The notes beneath the pieces are model-generated. The model was not told the origin of the DNA, searched no databases, and worked only from the letters and a program-made list of their open reading frames with translations. From positions 1-5,899 of the forward strand of contig JAQVOV010000101.1 in NCBI GenBank assembly GCA_028702395.1: 5,899 nt of DNA. Direction: 5' to 3'. This DNA is from Candidatus Omnitrophota bacterium. GTDB lineage: Bacteria; Omnitrophota; Gorgyraeia; JABMRN01. Below are positions 1-5,002 of the stretch, in pieces. The first letter of the stretch is position 1. The number at the start of each line of letters is the position of its first letter. The translations under genes and the position numbers were made by a program.

Positions 1-655
1 CTACTATAAGCATTCCTGCTGCAGCATCCCATGGCTGCAGACCTTTTTCCCAAAAACCATCGAATCTTCCGCATGCAACATAACTCATATCAATTGCAGC
101 TGATCCAAGCCGCCGTACGGCTAAAGTCCTTTTAATAAGAATTTCAAAATTGTCAATATTATCTAATTTTGCAGATCTTACATCATATGCAAACCCTGTT
201 ACTAAAAACGAATTATCAAGCTCTGCCTTTTTTGAAACAAAAATACGCTTTTTATTAAGAAAAGCACCTTTTCCTTTTACTGCATAGAACATCTCTCCAA
301 GATCAGGAGCATATACAACTCCAACGATCATTTCACTCTTATACTCAACCCCAATTGATACACAGTAAATAGGCAATCCTTGAGCATAATTAGTCGTCCC
401 ATCTATAGGATCGATTATCCATTTATATTCTGCATTCTCTGCCCTTGGATCACTTTCCTCAGCTAAAATACCATGATCATTAAAATTAGTAAGAATATGT
501 TTAATGATCATTTTCTCACAGGATTTATCAACATCTGTTACAATATTGATAGCACCTTTATATGTGATCTCTTTTATATGACCTCTTCGTTTTTGCTGAT
601 ATGCCCCAGCTTTTAAAGCTGCTTCCATTGCGACTTTTTTTATTTGGTTATACAT
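1..655 (-). CDS. suhB: Inositol-1-monophosphatase family protein (SuhB/IMPase type), C-terminus cut by window edge
   Basis: I read this frame by hand: 218 codons are open from ATG at 655 to the window edge, against about 260 in the family, so roughly 40 C-terminal residues are missing. The family hydrolyses inositol phosphates or related sugar phosphates with Mg2+ in the cytoplasm; in E. coli SuhB also acts in rRNA transcription. The signature motifs are all present: VTDVD (39-43), ILAEES (63-68, metal-binding Glu), WIIDPIDGTTNY (79-90, with D82 and D85 as metal ligands) and WDAAAG (209-214, last metal-binding Asp). No key residue is missing in the visible part. The start is supported by AAAGGAG at 660-666. 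It is separated from the flavoprotein gene by a 196-base gap filled with an inverted heptamer element. Family assignment is firm; substrate and the symbol suhB are inferred, since paralogues (CysQ, HisN types) share the fold. Confidence 0.93.
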   Translation of the reverse strand, partial: MYNQIKKVAMEAALKAGAYQQKRRGHIKEITYKGAINIVTDVDKSCEKMIIKHILTNFNDHGILAEESDPRAENAEYKWIIDPIDGTTNYAQGLPIYCVSIGVEYKSEMIVGVVYAPDLGEMFYAVKGKGAFLNKKRIFVSKKAELDNSFLVTGFAYDVRSAKLDNIDNFEILIKRTLAVRRLGSAAIDMSYVACGRFDGFWEKGLQPWDAAAGMLIV

Positions 656-659
656 GTTT

Positions 660-666
660 CTCCTTT
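660..666 (-). promoter_or_regulatory. Ribosome binding site of the inositol monophosphatase gene
   Basis: Reads AAAGGAG on the minus strand, four bases before ATG at 655. It fixes the start codon of a gene whose C-terminus is outside the window. Confidence 0.75.
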
Positions 667-676
667 AATAACGTTT

Positions 677-706
677 AGTGATTAGTGATAAGTGACTAGT
701 GATTAG
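677..706. repeat. Heptamer array A-left (AGTGATT/AGTGATA/AGTGACT/AGTGATT)
   Basis: Four perfect-length 7-base units begin at 677, 684, 691 and 698, followed by AG. Units differ at one or two positions, always late in the unit. The array is the left arm of an inverted pair with 832-859. Stop codons occur in several frames, so it is not coding. It lies directly upstream (minus sense) of the ribosome binding site of the phosphatase gene. Confidence 0.9.
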
Positions 707-831
707 AACGCTTTTAAGGACTTCTTTCTAATCTCAAAACTAACTATATGTCAACCTCATTTAGAACCTTCCACCAACCAGTTAAACTAGTGCAACCAGT
801 TCAACTATCCTATCTTTAAATAAATTTATGC

Positions 832-859
832 TAGTTACTAGTCACTAATCACTAGTCAC
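832..859. repeat. Heptamer array A-right (TAGTTAC/TAGTCAC/TAATCAC/TAGTCAC)
   Basis: Four 7-base units begin at 832, 839, 846 and 853. They are the reverse complement of the units at 677-704. The stop codon of the flavoprotein gene (852-854) and its last two codons lie inside the array, so the repeat supplies the end of that protein. Confidence 0.9.
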
Positions 860-1463
860 TATTTATCGCTTCCGAAACGATCTCTATCGCTTTTACCAAA
901 AGTTCTTTATGTTTAAGAACATCTCCTTTTTCATCAACCTCAGGAATAAACATATCTTTATAATAATCAATATCTCTTACGTTAAAAAAGCTCTTAATAA
1001 TACTCTTAGAGCATTCAAAATATTTCTGATTATCGCTTGCTGCACACAAAATGAAGATCCCTTTTTGTATTTTGCGCTTTGCGATTTGCGCTTCGCGATT
1101 AGCAATTGGCGATTTGCATAAAACATACTTTTGCACCCATTGTGGCTGGGACCTGTCTACAAGAGCTTTAAGTTGAGCAGGAATACTACAGAAATATAAA
1201 GGGCTTGCAATAGCAATTACATCAGCTTTTTCAAGAGATTTGTTGATTTGATCTAGATCATCTTCTATAACACATTTTGATCCATTTGAACATTTTCCGC
1301 AGCCTGTACACGGTTTTATATTTAATTGTGCTATGTTGATCTTATTAACATTATAAACTGGCATGGAAATATTGTGAATAATACTATCTACTATGATCTC
1401 AGTATTACCTTTTGTTCTTGCAGAAGCACATATAAGCACAAGTTGTTTTTTTGAATTCTGCAT
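852..1463 (-). CDS. Flavodoxin-fold NAD(P)H/FMN oxidoreductase, probable iron-sulfur flavoprotein, with an in-frame heptamer-repeat insert
   Basis: The 203-residue protein belongs to the NADPH-dependent FMN reductase / flavodoxin-like family of cytoplasmic electron carriers. The FMN phosphate loop is SARTKGNT (14-21), and SPLYFCSIPAQLKALVDR (87-104) is the family's second flavin-side motif. Cysteines C52, C55, C58 and C64 form CX2CX2CX5C, which fits the compact 4Fe-4S motif of iron-sulfur flavoproteins (CX2CX2CX4-7C); cluster binding is inferred. Residues about 115-133 are encoded by a 7-base tandem repeat and read as IANREAQ-IAKRKIQ, between the conserved WVQKYVL and KGIFI segments, where relatives as I remember them have a shorter link. 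The ATG at 1463 shares its A with the stop of the upstream gene (TAATG), so translation is probably coupled; no strong ribosome binding site is seen. The stop lies inside another heptamer array. Redox partner and substrate are unknown. Confidence 0.88.
   Translation of the reverse strand: MQNSKKQLVLICASARTKGNTEIIVDSIIHNISMPVYNVNKINIAQLNIKPCTGCGKCSNGSKCVIEDDLDQINKSLEKADVIAIASPLYFCSIPAQLKALVDRSQPQWVQKYVLCKSPIANREAQIAKRKIQKGIFILCAASDNQKYFECSKSIIKSFFNVRDIDYYKDMFIPEVDEKGDVLKHKELLVKAIEIVSEAINSD
1064..1119. repeat. Heptamer array E (TTTGCGA/TTTGCGC type) inside a coding sequence
   Basis: Eight consecutive 7-base units start at 1064; those at 1071, 1078, 1085 and 1092 are closest to TTTGCG(A/C), and those at 1099, 1106 and 1113 are more diverged. 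Because 3 x 7 = 21 bases, the translated minus strand gives a 7-residue repeat (IANREAQ then IAKRKIQ). The reading frame stays open through the array and into conserved sequence beyond it. The array stands out by local GC and CpG content from the surrounding AT-rich gene. Confidence 0.88.
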
Positions 1464-1744
1464 TAAGAGTCTTTACTTTCTTTTTCATCGTCTTTTTCAG
1501 TTAAAATATTCATGCCTGCTTTTCGTGCGATATCACTAAACTCTTCTTTCCCTATTTCATCAAGAGTTTTTCCTTTTTTCTTTAGATGTTCATTGAATTT
1601 CACTGCTTTTTCCTGCATTTGTTCATGAGTTTTTTTTGAACCTCCAAAAAGAGTGAAATTCTCTCCATTAGTAATACGTTTGTGTCCGTCTTTATTGTCA
1701 AACCCCAATCCAAAAAGCATTTTTTTTGCTATTCTGTTTTTCAT
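1463..1744 (-). CDS. Hypothetical 93-residue charged protein
   Basis: I do not recognise this protein. It is small, Lys/Glu-rich and soluble-looking, with no signal peptide, membrane segment or cysteines. The N-terminus (KNRIAKKMLFGLGFDNKDG) is basic with a short hydrophobic patch. A glycine-bearing stretch (GENFTLFGGSKKTHEQMQ, about 27-44) leads into a probably helical segment, KFNEHLKKKGKTLDEIGKEE, and the tail is acidic. Support for being a real gene: a start directly after a leader with GGAG (shared word for word with the protease gene), a TAATG overlap with the flavoprotein gene downstream, and an organised, non-repetitive sequence. Coupled translation suggests a link to the flavoprotein, but no function can be given. 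Confidence 0.7.
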   Translation of the reverse strand: MKNRIAKKMLFGLGFDNKDGHKRITNGENFTLFGGSKKTHEQMQEKAVKFNEHLKKKGKTLDEIGKEEFSDIARKAGMNILTEKDDEKESKDS

Positions 1745-1761
1745 GGTCGCTTCGCTCCAAG
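1745..1761 (-). promoter_or_regulatory. Repeated translation leader, copy 1 (CTTGGAGCGAAGCGAC before ATG)
   Basis: On the minus strand this reads CTTGGAGCGAAGCGACC followed at once by ATG. GGAG lies ten to eleven bases from the start and serves as the ribosome binding site. GCGAAGC is a sequence known to form a very stable mini-hairpin as DNA. Sixteen bases are identical to the leader at 3604-3619. On its upstream side it joins a heptamer array, as does the other copy. Confidence 0.75.
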
Positions 1762-1788
1762 GTAAAAGTAAAAAGTTAAAAGTAAAAA
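1761..1788. repeat. Heptamer array B-left (GTAAAAA/GTTAAAA type)
   Basis: Four 7-base units from 1761: GGTAAAA, GTAAAAA, GTTAAAA, GTAAAAA. The array abuts the leader of the 93-residue gene. It has no inverted partner nearby: the other array in this gap has a different unit. Confidence 0.78.
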
Positions 1789-1812
1789 AATATAAACTAT
1801 CATTAAAACATT

Positions 1813-1840
1813 CTGGTCTATAGTCTCTGGTCTCTGATCT
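1813..1840. repeat. Heptamer array B-right (CTGGTCT/ATAGTCT/CTGGTCT/CTGATCT)
   Basis: Four units start at 1813, 1820, 1827 and 1834. The unit is the one found in array D-right at 5051-5078 (CTGGTTT/CTGGTCT), more than 3 kb away, and in the same orientation. It lies just past the end of the glycosylase gene. Confidence 0.85.
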
Positions 1841-1864
1841 CGAACTCCTATTAGACCTATTATA

Positions 1865-2521
1865 TCATAATCCCCGCTTTTTGCAAGATTGCCGCAACGG
1901 ACATTTTTCACAAAACGGTCTTCTGGCTTTGCAGAAATCCTTAGCTAGCTTTATTATTAAAGCATGATACTCATTAAAAAGAGCCGTATTACTTTCAAGA
2001 TTATCCATAAATAGTTTTTGCACATTGGCATAGTTTTGGTCATCTTCTATGAGACTAAACCTTGTTAACATACGTTTAGTATATGCATCAATAACAAAGA
2101 TAGGCTTTTTAACAGCATATAAAATAATACTATCAGCAGTTTCCCTTCCTATACCTTTGATATCCAGCAACTCTTTTCTAAGCTCAGACAAATTATGCCT
2201 CTCCATAATTTTTATACTGAAATTATATTTTTTTTTGAATATCTTCAGAAAAGTTTTTAATCTGGAGGTCTTTACATTATAAAAACCACTGGGTTTTATA
2301 AGTGAACTGAGTTTAGAATTTGAAAGAGCCAGCATTTTTGCAGGAGATAATACCCCGGCTTTTTTCAAATTTGTAACAGCTTTTTCGACATTGGTCCACG
2401 CAGTGTTTTGTGTAAGAATTGCTCCCACTATAACTTCAAAAGGAGAATCTCCAGGCCACCAATTTTGCGGACCAAAATGTCTATACAGAGAAGAATAAAT
2501 ATCATTAAGAACTTTTTTCAT
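1865..2521 (-). CDS. HhH-GPD DNA glycosylase with a [4Fe-4S] cluster, MagIII/endonuclease III-like
   Basis: This DNA repair enzyme should excise a damaged base by hydrolysing the N-glycosidic bond. The 218-residue protein has the conserved N-terminal block WWPGDSPFEVIVGAILTQNT (21-40), then PSGFYNVKTSRL (77-88), the helix-hairpin-helix LLDIKGIGRETAD (118-130) and catalytic D145 in FVIDAYTKR. Four C-terminal cysteines, C197-X6-C204-X2-C207-X5-C213, are the endonuclease III cluster motif. Glu127 sits where endonuclease III has its lyase lysine (GRKTA), so a monofunctional glycosylase is inferred. The PSGFYN and KGIG-x-E-(S/T)AD pattern recalls Helicobacter pylori MagIII (3-methyladenine glycosylase). 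I chose ATG at 2521: the frame is open to 2608, but that stretch overlaps the conserved end of the protease gene. The 17-base overlap with the protease suggests coupled translation. Lesion specificity is not readable here. Confidence 0.9.
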   Translation of the reverse strand: MKKVLNDIYSSLYRHFGPQNWWPGDSPFEVIVGAILTQNTAWTNVEKAVTNLKKAGVLSPAKMLALSNSKLSSLIKPSGFYNVKTSRLKTFLKIFKKKYNFSIKIMERHNLSELRKELLDIKGIGRETADSIILYAVKKPIFVIDAYTKRMLTRFSLIEDDQNYANVQKLFMDNLESNTALFNEYHALIIKLAKDFCKARRPFCEKCPLRQSCKKRGL

Positions 2522-3602
2522 GCTTTTCTGCAAAAGCGATCCTTTCGGAAATCGGCGGATGACTATAAAAAAGATACTTGAATATCTTTGGCGGATCAAC
2601 ATCAGCAAGATTCATTTCCCCTAGCTTTTGCATAACACCTTTAAAAGCACCTATATCTTTTGTTTTCAACAACGCAAAGAGATCAGCTTCAACTTCAAGT
2701 TTTCGAGAAAACCAATTTTGAATAGGCATCATTATAAGGCTGAAAACATACAATACCAATAAAAATGAAGGAAATATCTTTATATCATATATTGAACTGG
2801 CATTACATAAAACAACGATCCGATCCAAACAAACATTTAAAAGATAAAAACTAAGTGCAGTTGAAACGCATGAAAAAACTATGAGTTTAGGCATATGCGC
2901 TCTTTTATGGTGACCAAATTCATGCGCACATACAGAGAGTATCTGTTGCTTTGAGAAGTTGGCTAGAAGCGTATCGGCTAATATTACACGTCTGGATTTA
3001 CCTATACCTATAACTGCGGCATTAGCCTTTTTGGTCTTTAAGCTGAAATTTATTTTGAATATATCCAATATTTTTATTCCGGATTCTTTAGCAAGTTTGC
3101 TTATATCTGCTTTCAATTGATCATCGTCGACATCAGAATATTTGTAAAAAAGAGGAAGAATGACCGTTGGCATTATCCTAGAGAAAAAAAGGGTGAAAAG
3201 CATCCAAAAAAAAGCTAATATCAACCACCAGTATTGTCCTGTGCTTTTCAATACATAATAAAAAAGAAGAACAAACAACAAGAAAATTATTCCTGAAATA
3301 ATGTTCTTTTTTATTTCATCTTTTGTCCATGCTAAGAGATCCTGATTAGAGAGCCCATATTTGTGTTCTATAAAAAAAGTCTCGTAAAAGTGCAGAGGGA
3401 ATCCTGCCCAATAATTTATAACAGAAAAAAGAAGCGCATAAAGAATAACGATTAAATAAAAATTGGGTGTCCACAAGATAACAATACTTTTGATAGGAGC
3501 GGAAACGAATATTTGAAATATTATCAGAAACAAAAAAGTAAAAACAGTCCCTACGAAAAAAAGAATATATTTTTCTTTTGAATATTGTTTAGCTTTGTTC
3601 AT
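2505..3602 (-). CDS. M48-family integral membrane zinc metalloprotease, Ste24/CAAX-protease type
   Basis: The 365-residue protein is a Ste24-like protease, a membrane-embedded zinc peptidase that in eukaryotes trims prenylated CAAX proteins; in bacteria the family is thought to act in membrane protein quality control. Zinc ligands are H227 and H231 in HEFGH and E303 in EVEAD, with D307 following. The family motif KKANAAVIGIGKSRRVILADTLL lies at 191-213, and the C-terminal YSHPPISERI at 346-355 closes the active site. Hydrophobic segments at about 11-33, 41-63, 101-118, 124-143, 241-260 and 276-295 fit the multi-helix barrel; it is somewhat shorter than the eukaryotic enzymes (over 400 residues). 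The start at 3602 follows a leader with GGAG. The stop overlaps the glycosylase start by 17 bases. A heptamer element with an inverted pair of arms lies upstream. The true substrate is unknown. Confidence 0.93.
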   Translation of the reverse strand: MNKAKQYSKEKYILFFVGTVFTFLFLIIFQIFVSAPIKSIVILWTPNFYLIVILYALLFSVINYWAGFPLHFYETFFIEHKYGLSNQDLLAWTKDEIKKNIISGIIFLLFVLLFYYVLKSTGQYWWLILAFFWMLFTLFFSRIMPTVILPLFYKYSDVDDDQLKADISKLAKESGIKILDIFKINFSLKTKKANAAVIGIGKSRRVILADTLLANFSKQQILSVCAHEFGHHKRAHMPKLIVFSCVSTALSFYLLNVCLDRIVVLCNASSIYDIKIFPSFLLVLYVFSLIMMPIQNWFSRKLEVEADLFALLKTKDIGAFKGVMQKLGEMNLADVDPPKIFKYLFYSHPPISERIAFAEKHEKSS

Positions 3603-3619
3603 TGTCGCTTCGCTCCAAG
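3603..3619 (-). promoter_or_regulatory. Repeated translation leader, copy 2 (CTTGGAGCGAAGCGAC before ATG)
   Basis: Reads CTTGGAGCGAAGCGACA then ATG on the minus strand. It supplies GGAG at ten to eleven bases from the protease start. It matches the leader at 1745-1761 at 16 of 17 positions, and the start codon continues the match. It too joins a heptamer array on its upstream side. Confidence 0.75.
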
Positions 3620-3645
3620 ATTAAAGATAAAAGATTAAAGATAAA
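3618..3645. repeat. Heptamer array C-left (AGATTAA/AGATAAA alternating)
   Basis: Four units start at 3618, 3625, 3632 and 3639, alternating AGATTAA and AGATAAA. The array is the left arm of an inverted pair with 3711-3745 and abuts the leader of the protease gene. Confidence 0.88.
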
Positions 3646-3710
3646 AATCTAGTTATCATTGTGGAATCTTTTTTCGCCCCTACACTAACCTCATTCAGGA
3701 CGTTCCACCC

Positions 3711-3745
3711 TTTTATCTTTTATCTTTTATCTTTGTTCTTTTATC
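3711..3745. repeat. Heptamer array C-right (TTTTATC x4 with one TTTGTTC)
   Basis: Five units start at 3711, 3718, 3725, 3732 and 3739; four are exactly TTTTATC and the fourth is TTTGTTC. The reverse complement, GATAAAA, is the unit of the left arm in a different register. This arm has one unit more than its partner. Confidence 0.9.
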
Positions 3746-3762
3746 TTAACGTTGCTATTAAC

Positions 3763-4116
3763 CTACTTAGTCGCTTTAGGTTTCTTGATATTAGATATCT
3801 CTTGCTTTTTCTTGCGTATTTCTGTTTCAAAAGCTCTGATCTTTTTCATGAAAGGTTCAAGGGTTTTTTCCATATTTTCTTTGCGGGATGTAGCAATGGC
3901 CTTGCCTATTTCATAATAAAGCTTTTCTTTTTGCATATTAATACCCATAATATCGAGCTGAAGTTTGCCAATGGATGAAGCCTTTACGAGTTCTTTTTCA
4001 CCTTGCTTTGCTAATGTTCCTGCATCAGAGGTCAGTTTATGAAAATTCTTTTTTACTTGTTCCACTAATTTACTCATGTCAACATGAAAATCTTTCTTTT
4101 CTTCATTCTTAGCCAT
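3763..4116 (-). CDS. Hypothetical 117-residue charged, helical (coiled-coil-like) protein
   Basis: I do not recognise a named family. The protein is Lys/Glu-rich and almost free of helix breakers, with no cysteine, signal peptide or membrane segment, so a cytoplasmic helical protein is likely. Two helical stretches can be drawn: about 14-50 (MSKLVEQVKKNFHKL and on) and about 50-112, where heptad-like spacing of Leu, Ile and Met (KLQLDIMGINMQKEKLYYEI, then IRAFETEIRKKKQEISNI) suggests a coiled coil. The phrase KEKLYYEIGKAIA recalls small bacterial proteins that follow such a helix with a zinc ribbon, but no zinc ribbon is present here. A very strong ribosome binding site (AAAGGAGGAG, 4119-4128) supports the gene and its start. 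It lies 62 bases downstream of lpxA and may be cotranscribed with it. Confidence 0.75.
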   Translation of the reverse strand: MAKNEEKKDFHVDMSKLVEQVKKNFHKLTSDAGTLAKQGEKELVKASSIGKLQLDIMGINMQKEKLYYEIGKAIATSRKENMEKTLEPFMKKIRAFETEIRKKKQEISNIKKPKATK

Positions 4117-4118
4117 AA

Positions 4119-4128
4119 CTCCTCCTTT
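4119..4128 (-). promoter_or_regulatory. Strong ribosome binding site of the 117-residue gene
   Basis: Reads AAAGGAGGAG on the minus strand, two bases before ATG at 4116, with the optimal core AAGGAGG slightly further away. It is the best Shine-Dalgarno sequence in the window, which suggests high expression of the small protein. Confidence 0.75.
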
Positions 4129-4178
4129 ATTCAGTTTTTAACATTTATGATAAAACACATCATATAAAAAAATATCTT

Positions 4179-4985
4179 TTACAATTCTTTATCCAAAATT
4201 GAATCAGTTCCTGAATATTTTGTTTTAGCTATCCCTCTTTTGGAAGTATTTATAAAATCAATAAATGATCGTAGTTCTTCACACATTTCTATCTTTTTTA
4301 TTTTTTCCAGCGCCTGCGTAGTGTTCAGATCACTTCCATATAAGATCCGATAAGCTTCCTTTATCTTTTTTCTTGCCATTGAGTCCATACCAGATCTTCG
4401 CAATCCTACGATGTTAAGACCTGCAACAGCACATGCGCCTCTGACAAGAAGAAAAGGCGGAATATCTTTATTAACCCCAGTAAATCCTCCTATCATAACA
4501 AGTTCTCCTATATGACAAAATTGATGTATTACGACATTTCCAGATATGAACGCACCTTTTCCTATATGAACATGTCCTGCAAGCAATGCCCCATTAGCTA
4601 TGATCGCATTGTCATTAACAACCACATTGTGCGCAACATGACTGCTAGCCATTAAAAAGCAATTGTTTCCTATAATTGTAGAAGTACCCTTTTCTGTTCC
4701 ACGATGAATAGTAACATGTTCTCTTATAACATTATTTTTCCCTATATTTAAAAAAGTCTCCCCTCCTTTAAACCCTATGTCCTGAGGATCTTCACCTAAA
4801 ACTGCCCCGGTATAGATTTTAGTTCCTTCGCCGATCTCTGTGTTACTGCAAATATGTACTAGAGGAGCAATTTTTACATTATTAGCAATTTTAACATTTT
4901 TTTCTATTATTGTATAAGGCCCTATTTCAACATTATCTCCTATTTGAGCATCCTTATCAATAATTGCGGTCTTGTGAATATTCAT
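4179..4985 (-). CDS. lpxA: UDP-N-acetylglucosamine O-acyltransferase LpxA
   Basis: LpxA transfers a 3-hydroxyacyl chain from acyl carrier protein to UDP-GlcNAc, the first step of lipid A synthesis, in the cytoplasm as a left-handed beta-helix trimer. The 268 residues match the usual length (E. coli 262). Hexapeptide turns run through residues 1 to about 185 (IGDNVEIGPYTII, IGEGTKIYTGAVLGEDPQDI, IGKNNVIREHVTIHRGT). Aligned by eye with E. coli, H116 and H119 in SSHVAH match H122 and catalytic H125, H138 in LAGHVHIG matches H144, and H154 in IHQF matches H160. G167 falls at the position of E. coli G173, the chain-length ruler, which would allow a long acyl chain (inference). The C-terminal helical domain is 196-268, with GLRRSGM at 194-200. 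AAGGAGA at 4989-4995 supports the start. No lpxD, fabZ or lpxB neighbour is visible, unlike the classic cluster. A 36-bp heptamer hairpin lies just upstream. Confidence 0.96.
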   Translation of the reverse strand: MNIHKTAIIDKDAQIGDNVEIGPYTIIEKNVKIANNVKIAPLVHICSNTEIGEGTKIYTGAVLGEDPQDIGFKGGETFLNIGKNNVIREHVTIHRGTEKGTSTIIGNNCFLMASSHVAHNVVVNDNAIIANGALLAGHVHIGKGAFISGNVVIHQFCHIGELVMIGGFTGVNKDIPPFLLVRGACAVAGLNIVGLRRSGMDSMARKKIKEAYRILYGSDLNTTQALEKIKKIEMCEELRSFIDFINTSKRGIAKTKYSGTDSILDKEL

Positions 4986-4988
4986 CTG

Positions 4989-4995
4989 TCTCCTT
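4989..4995 (-). promoter_or_regulatory. Ribosome binding site of lpxA
   Basis: Reads AAGGAGA on the minus strand, with GGAG four bases before ATG at 4985. The large inverted heptamer hairpin ends about eight bases upstream of it, so folding of that hairpin in the transcript could affect access. Confidence 0.7.
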
Positions 4996-5002
4996 AATTA
5001 CG

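Larger units (their letters stand above)
676..861. repeat. Inverted heptamer element A (arms 676-706 and 831-861, 124-base core)
   Basis: The two arms are reverse complements at 27 of 31 positions (676 pairs with 861, 706 with 831). The core holds a 9-base direct repeat CAACCAGTT (775-783 and 793-801), and a 23-base stretch at 753-775 that recurs at 3687-3709 in element C with 20 of 23 identities. It fills the gap between the flavoprotein and phosphatase genes and runs ten bases into the end of the flavoprotein gene. The layout resembles a small non-coding mobile element, but no target-site duplication was recognised. Confidence 0.75.
3617..3747. repeat. Inverted heptamer element C with internal core
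   Basis: Thirty bases of the left arm match the reverse complement of the right side at 26 positions. The core (about 3646-3710) begins with GTGGAA at 3661-3666 and has its reverse complement TTCCAC at 3703-3708, forming a nested inverted repeat. The 23-base stretch at 3687-3709 recurs in element A at 753-775 (20 of 23). Together this fills the gap between the 117-residue gene and the protease gene. Confidence 0.75.

Noticed and set aside
677..859. CRISPR-like repeat region
   Set aside because: Units are 7 bases and directly tandem, with no spacers and no cas genes.
909..1121. Plus-strand open frame of 70 codons
   Set aside because: It lies antisense within the flavoprotein gene and reads through the heptamer array; no family features and no ribosome binding site.
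2049..2282. Plus-strand open frame of 77 codons
   Set aside because: It is antisense to the conserved HhH region of the glycosylase; its hydrophobic look follows from the AT-rich complement.
2522..2608. Upstream extension of the glycosylase by 29 codons to an earlier ATG at 2608
   Set aside because: It overlaps the conserved end of the protease (YSHPPISERI motif) in another frame, and the extension resembles no glycosylase N-terminus. ATG at 2521 gives the family's usual start and length.
3661..3978. Plus-strand open frame of 105 codons, hydrophobic
   Set aside because: It crosses the core and right array of element C and the antisense of the 117-residue gene. The gene on the minus strand has a strong ribosome binding site; this one has none.
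4147..4163. Possible rho-independent terminator after lpxA (ATGAT/ATCAT stem)
   Set aside because: The stem is only five AT-rich pairs with a seven-base loop and no convincing U-run in the transcript direction.
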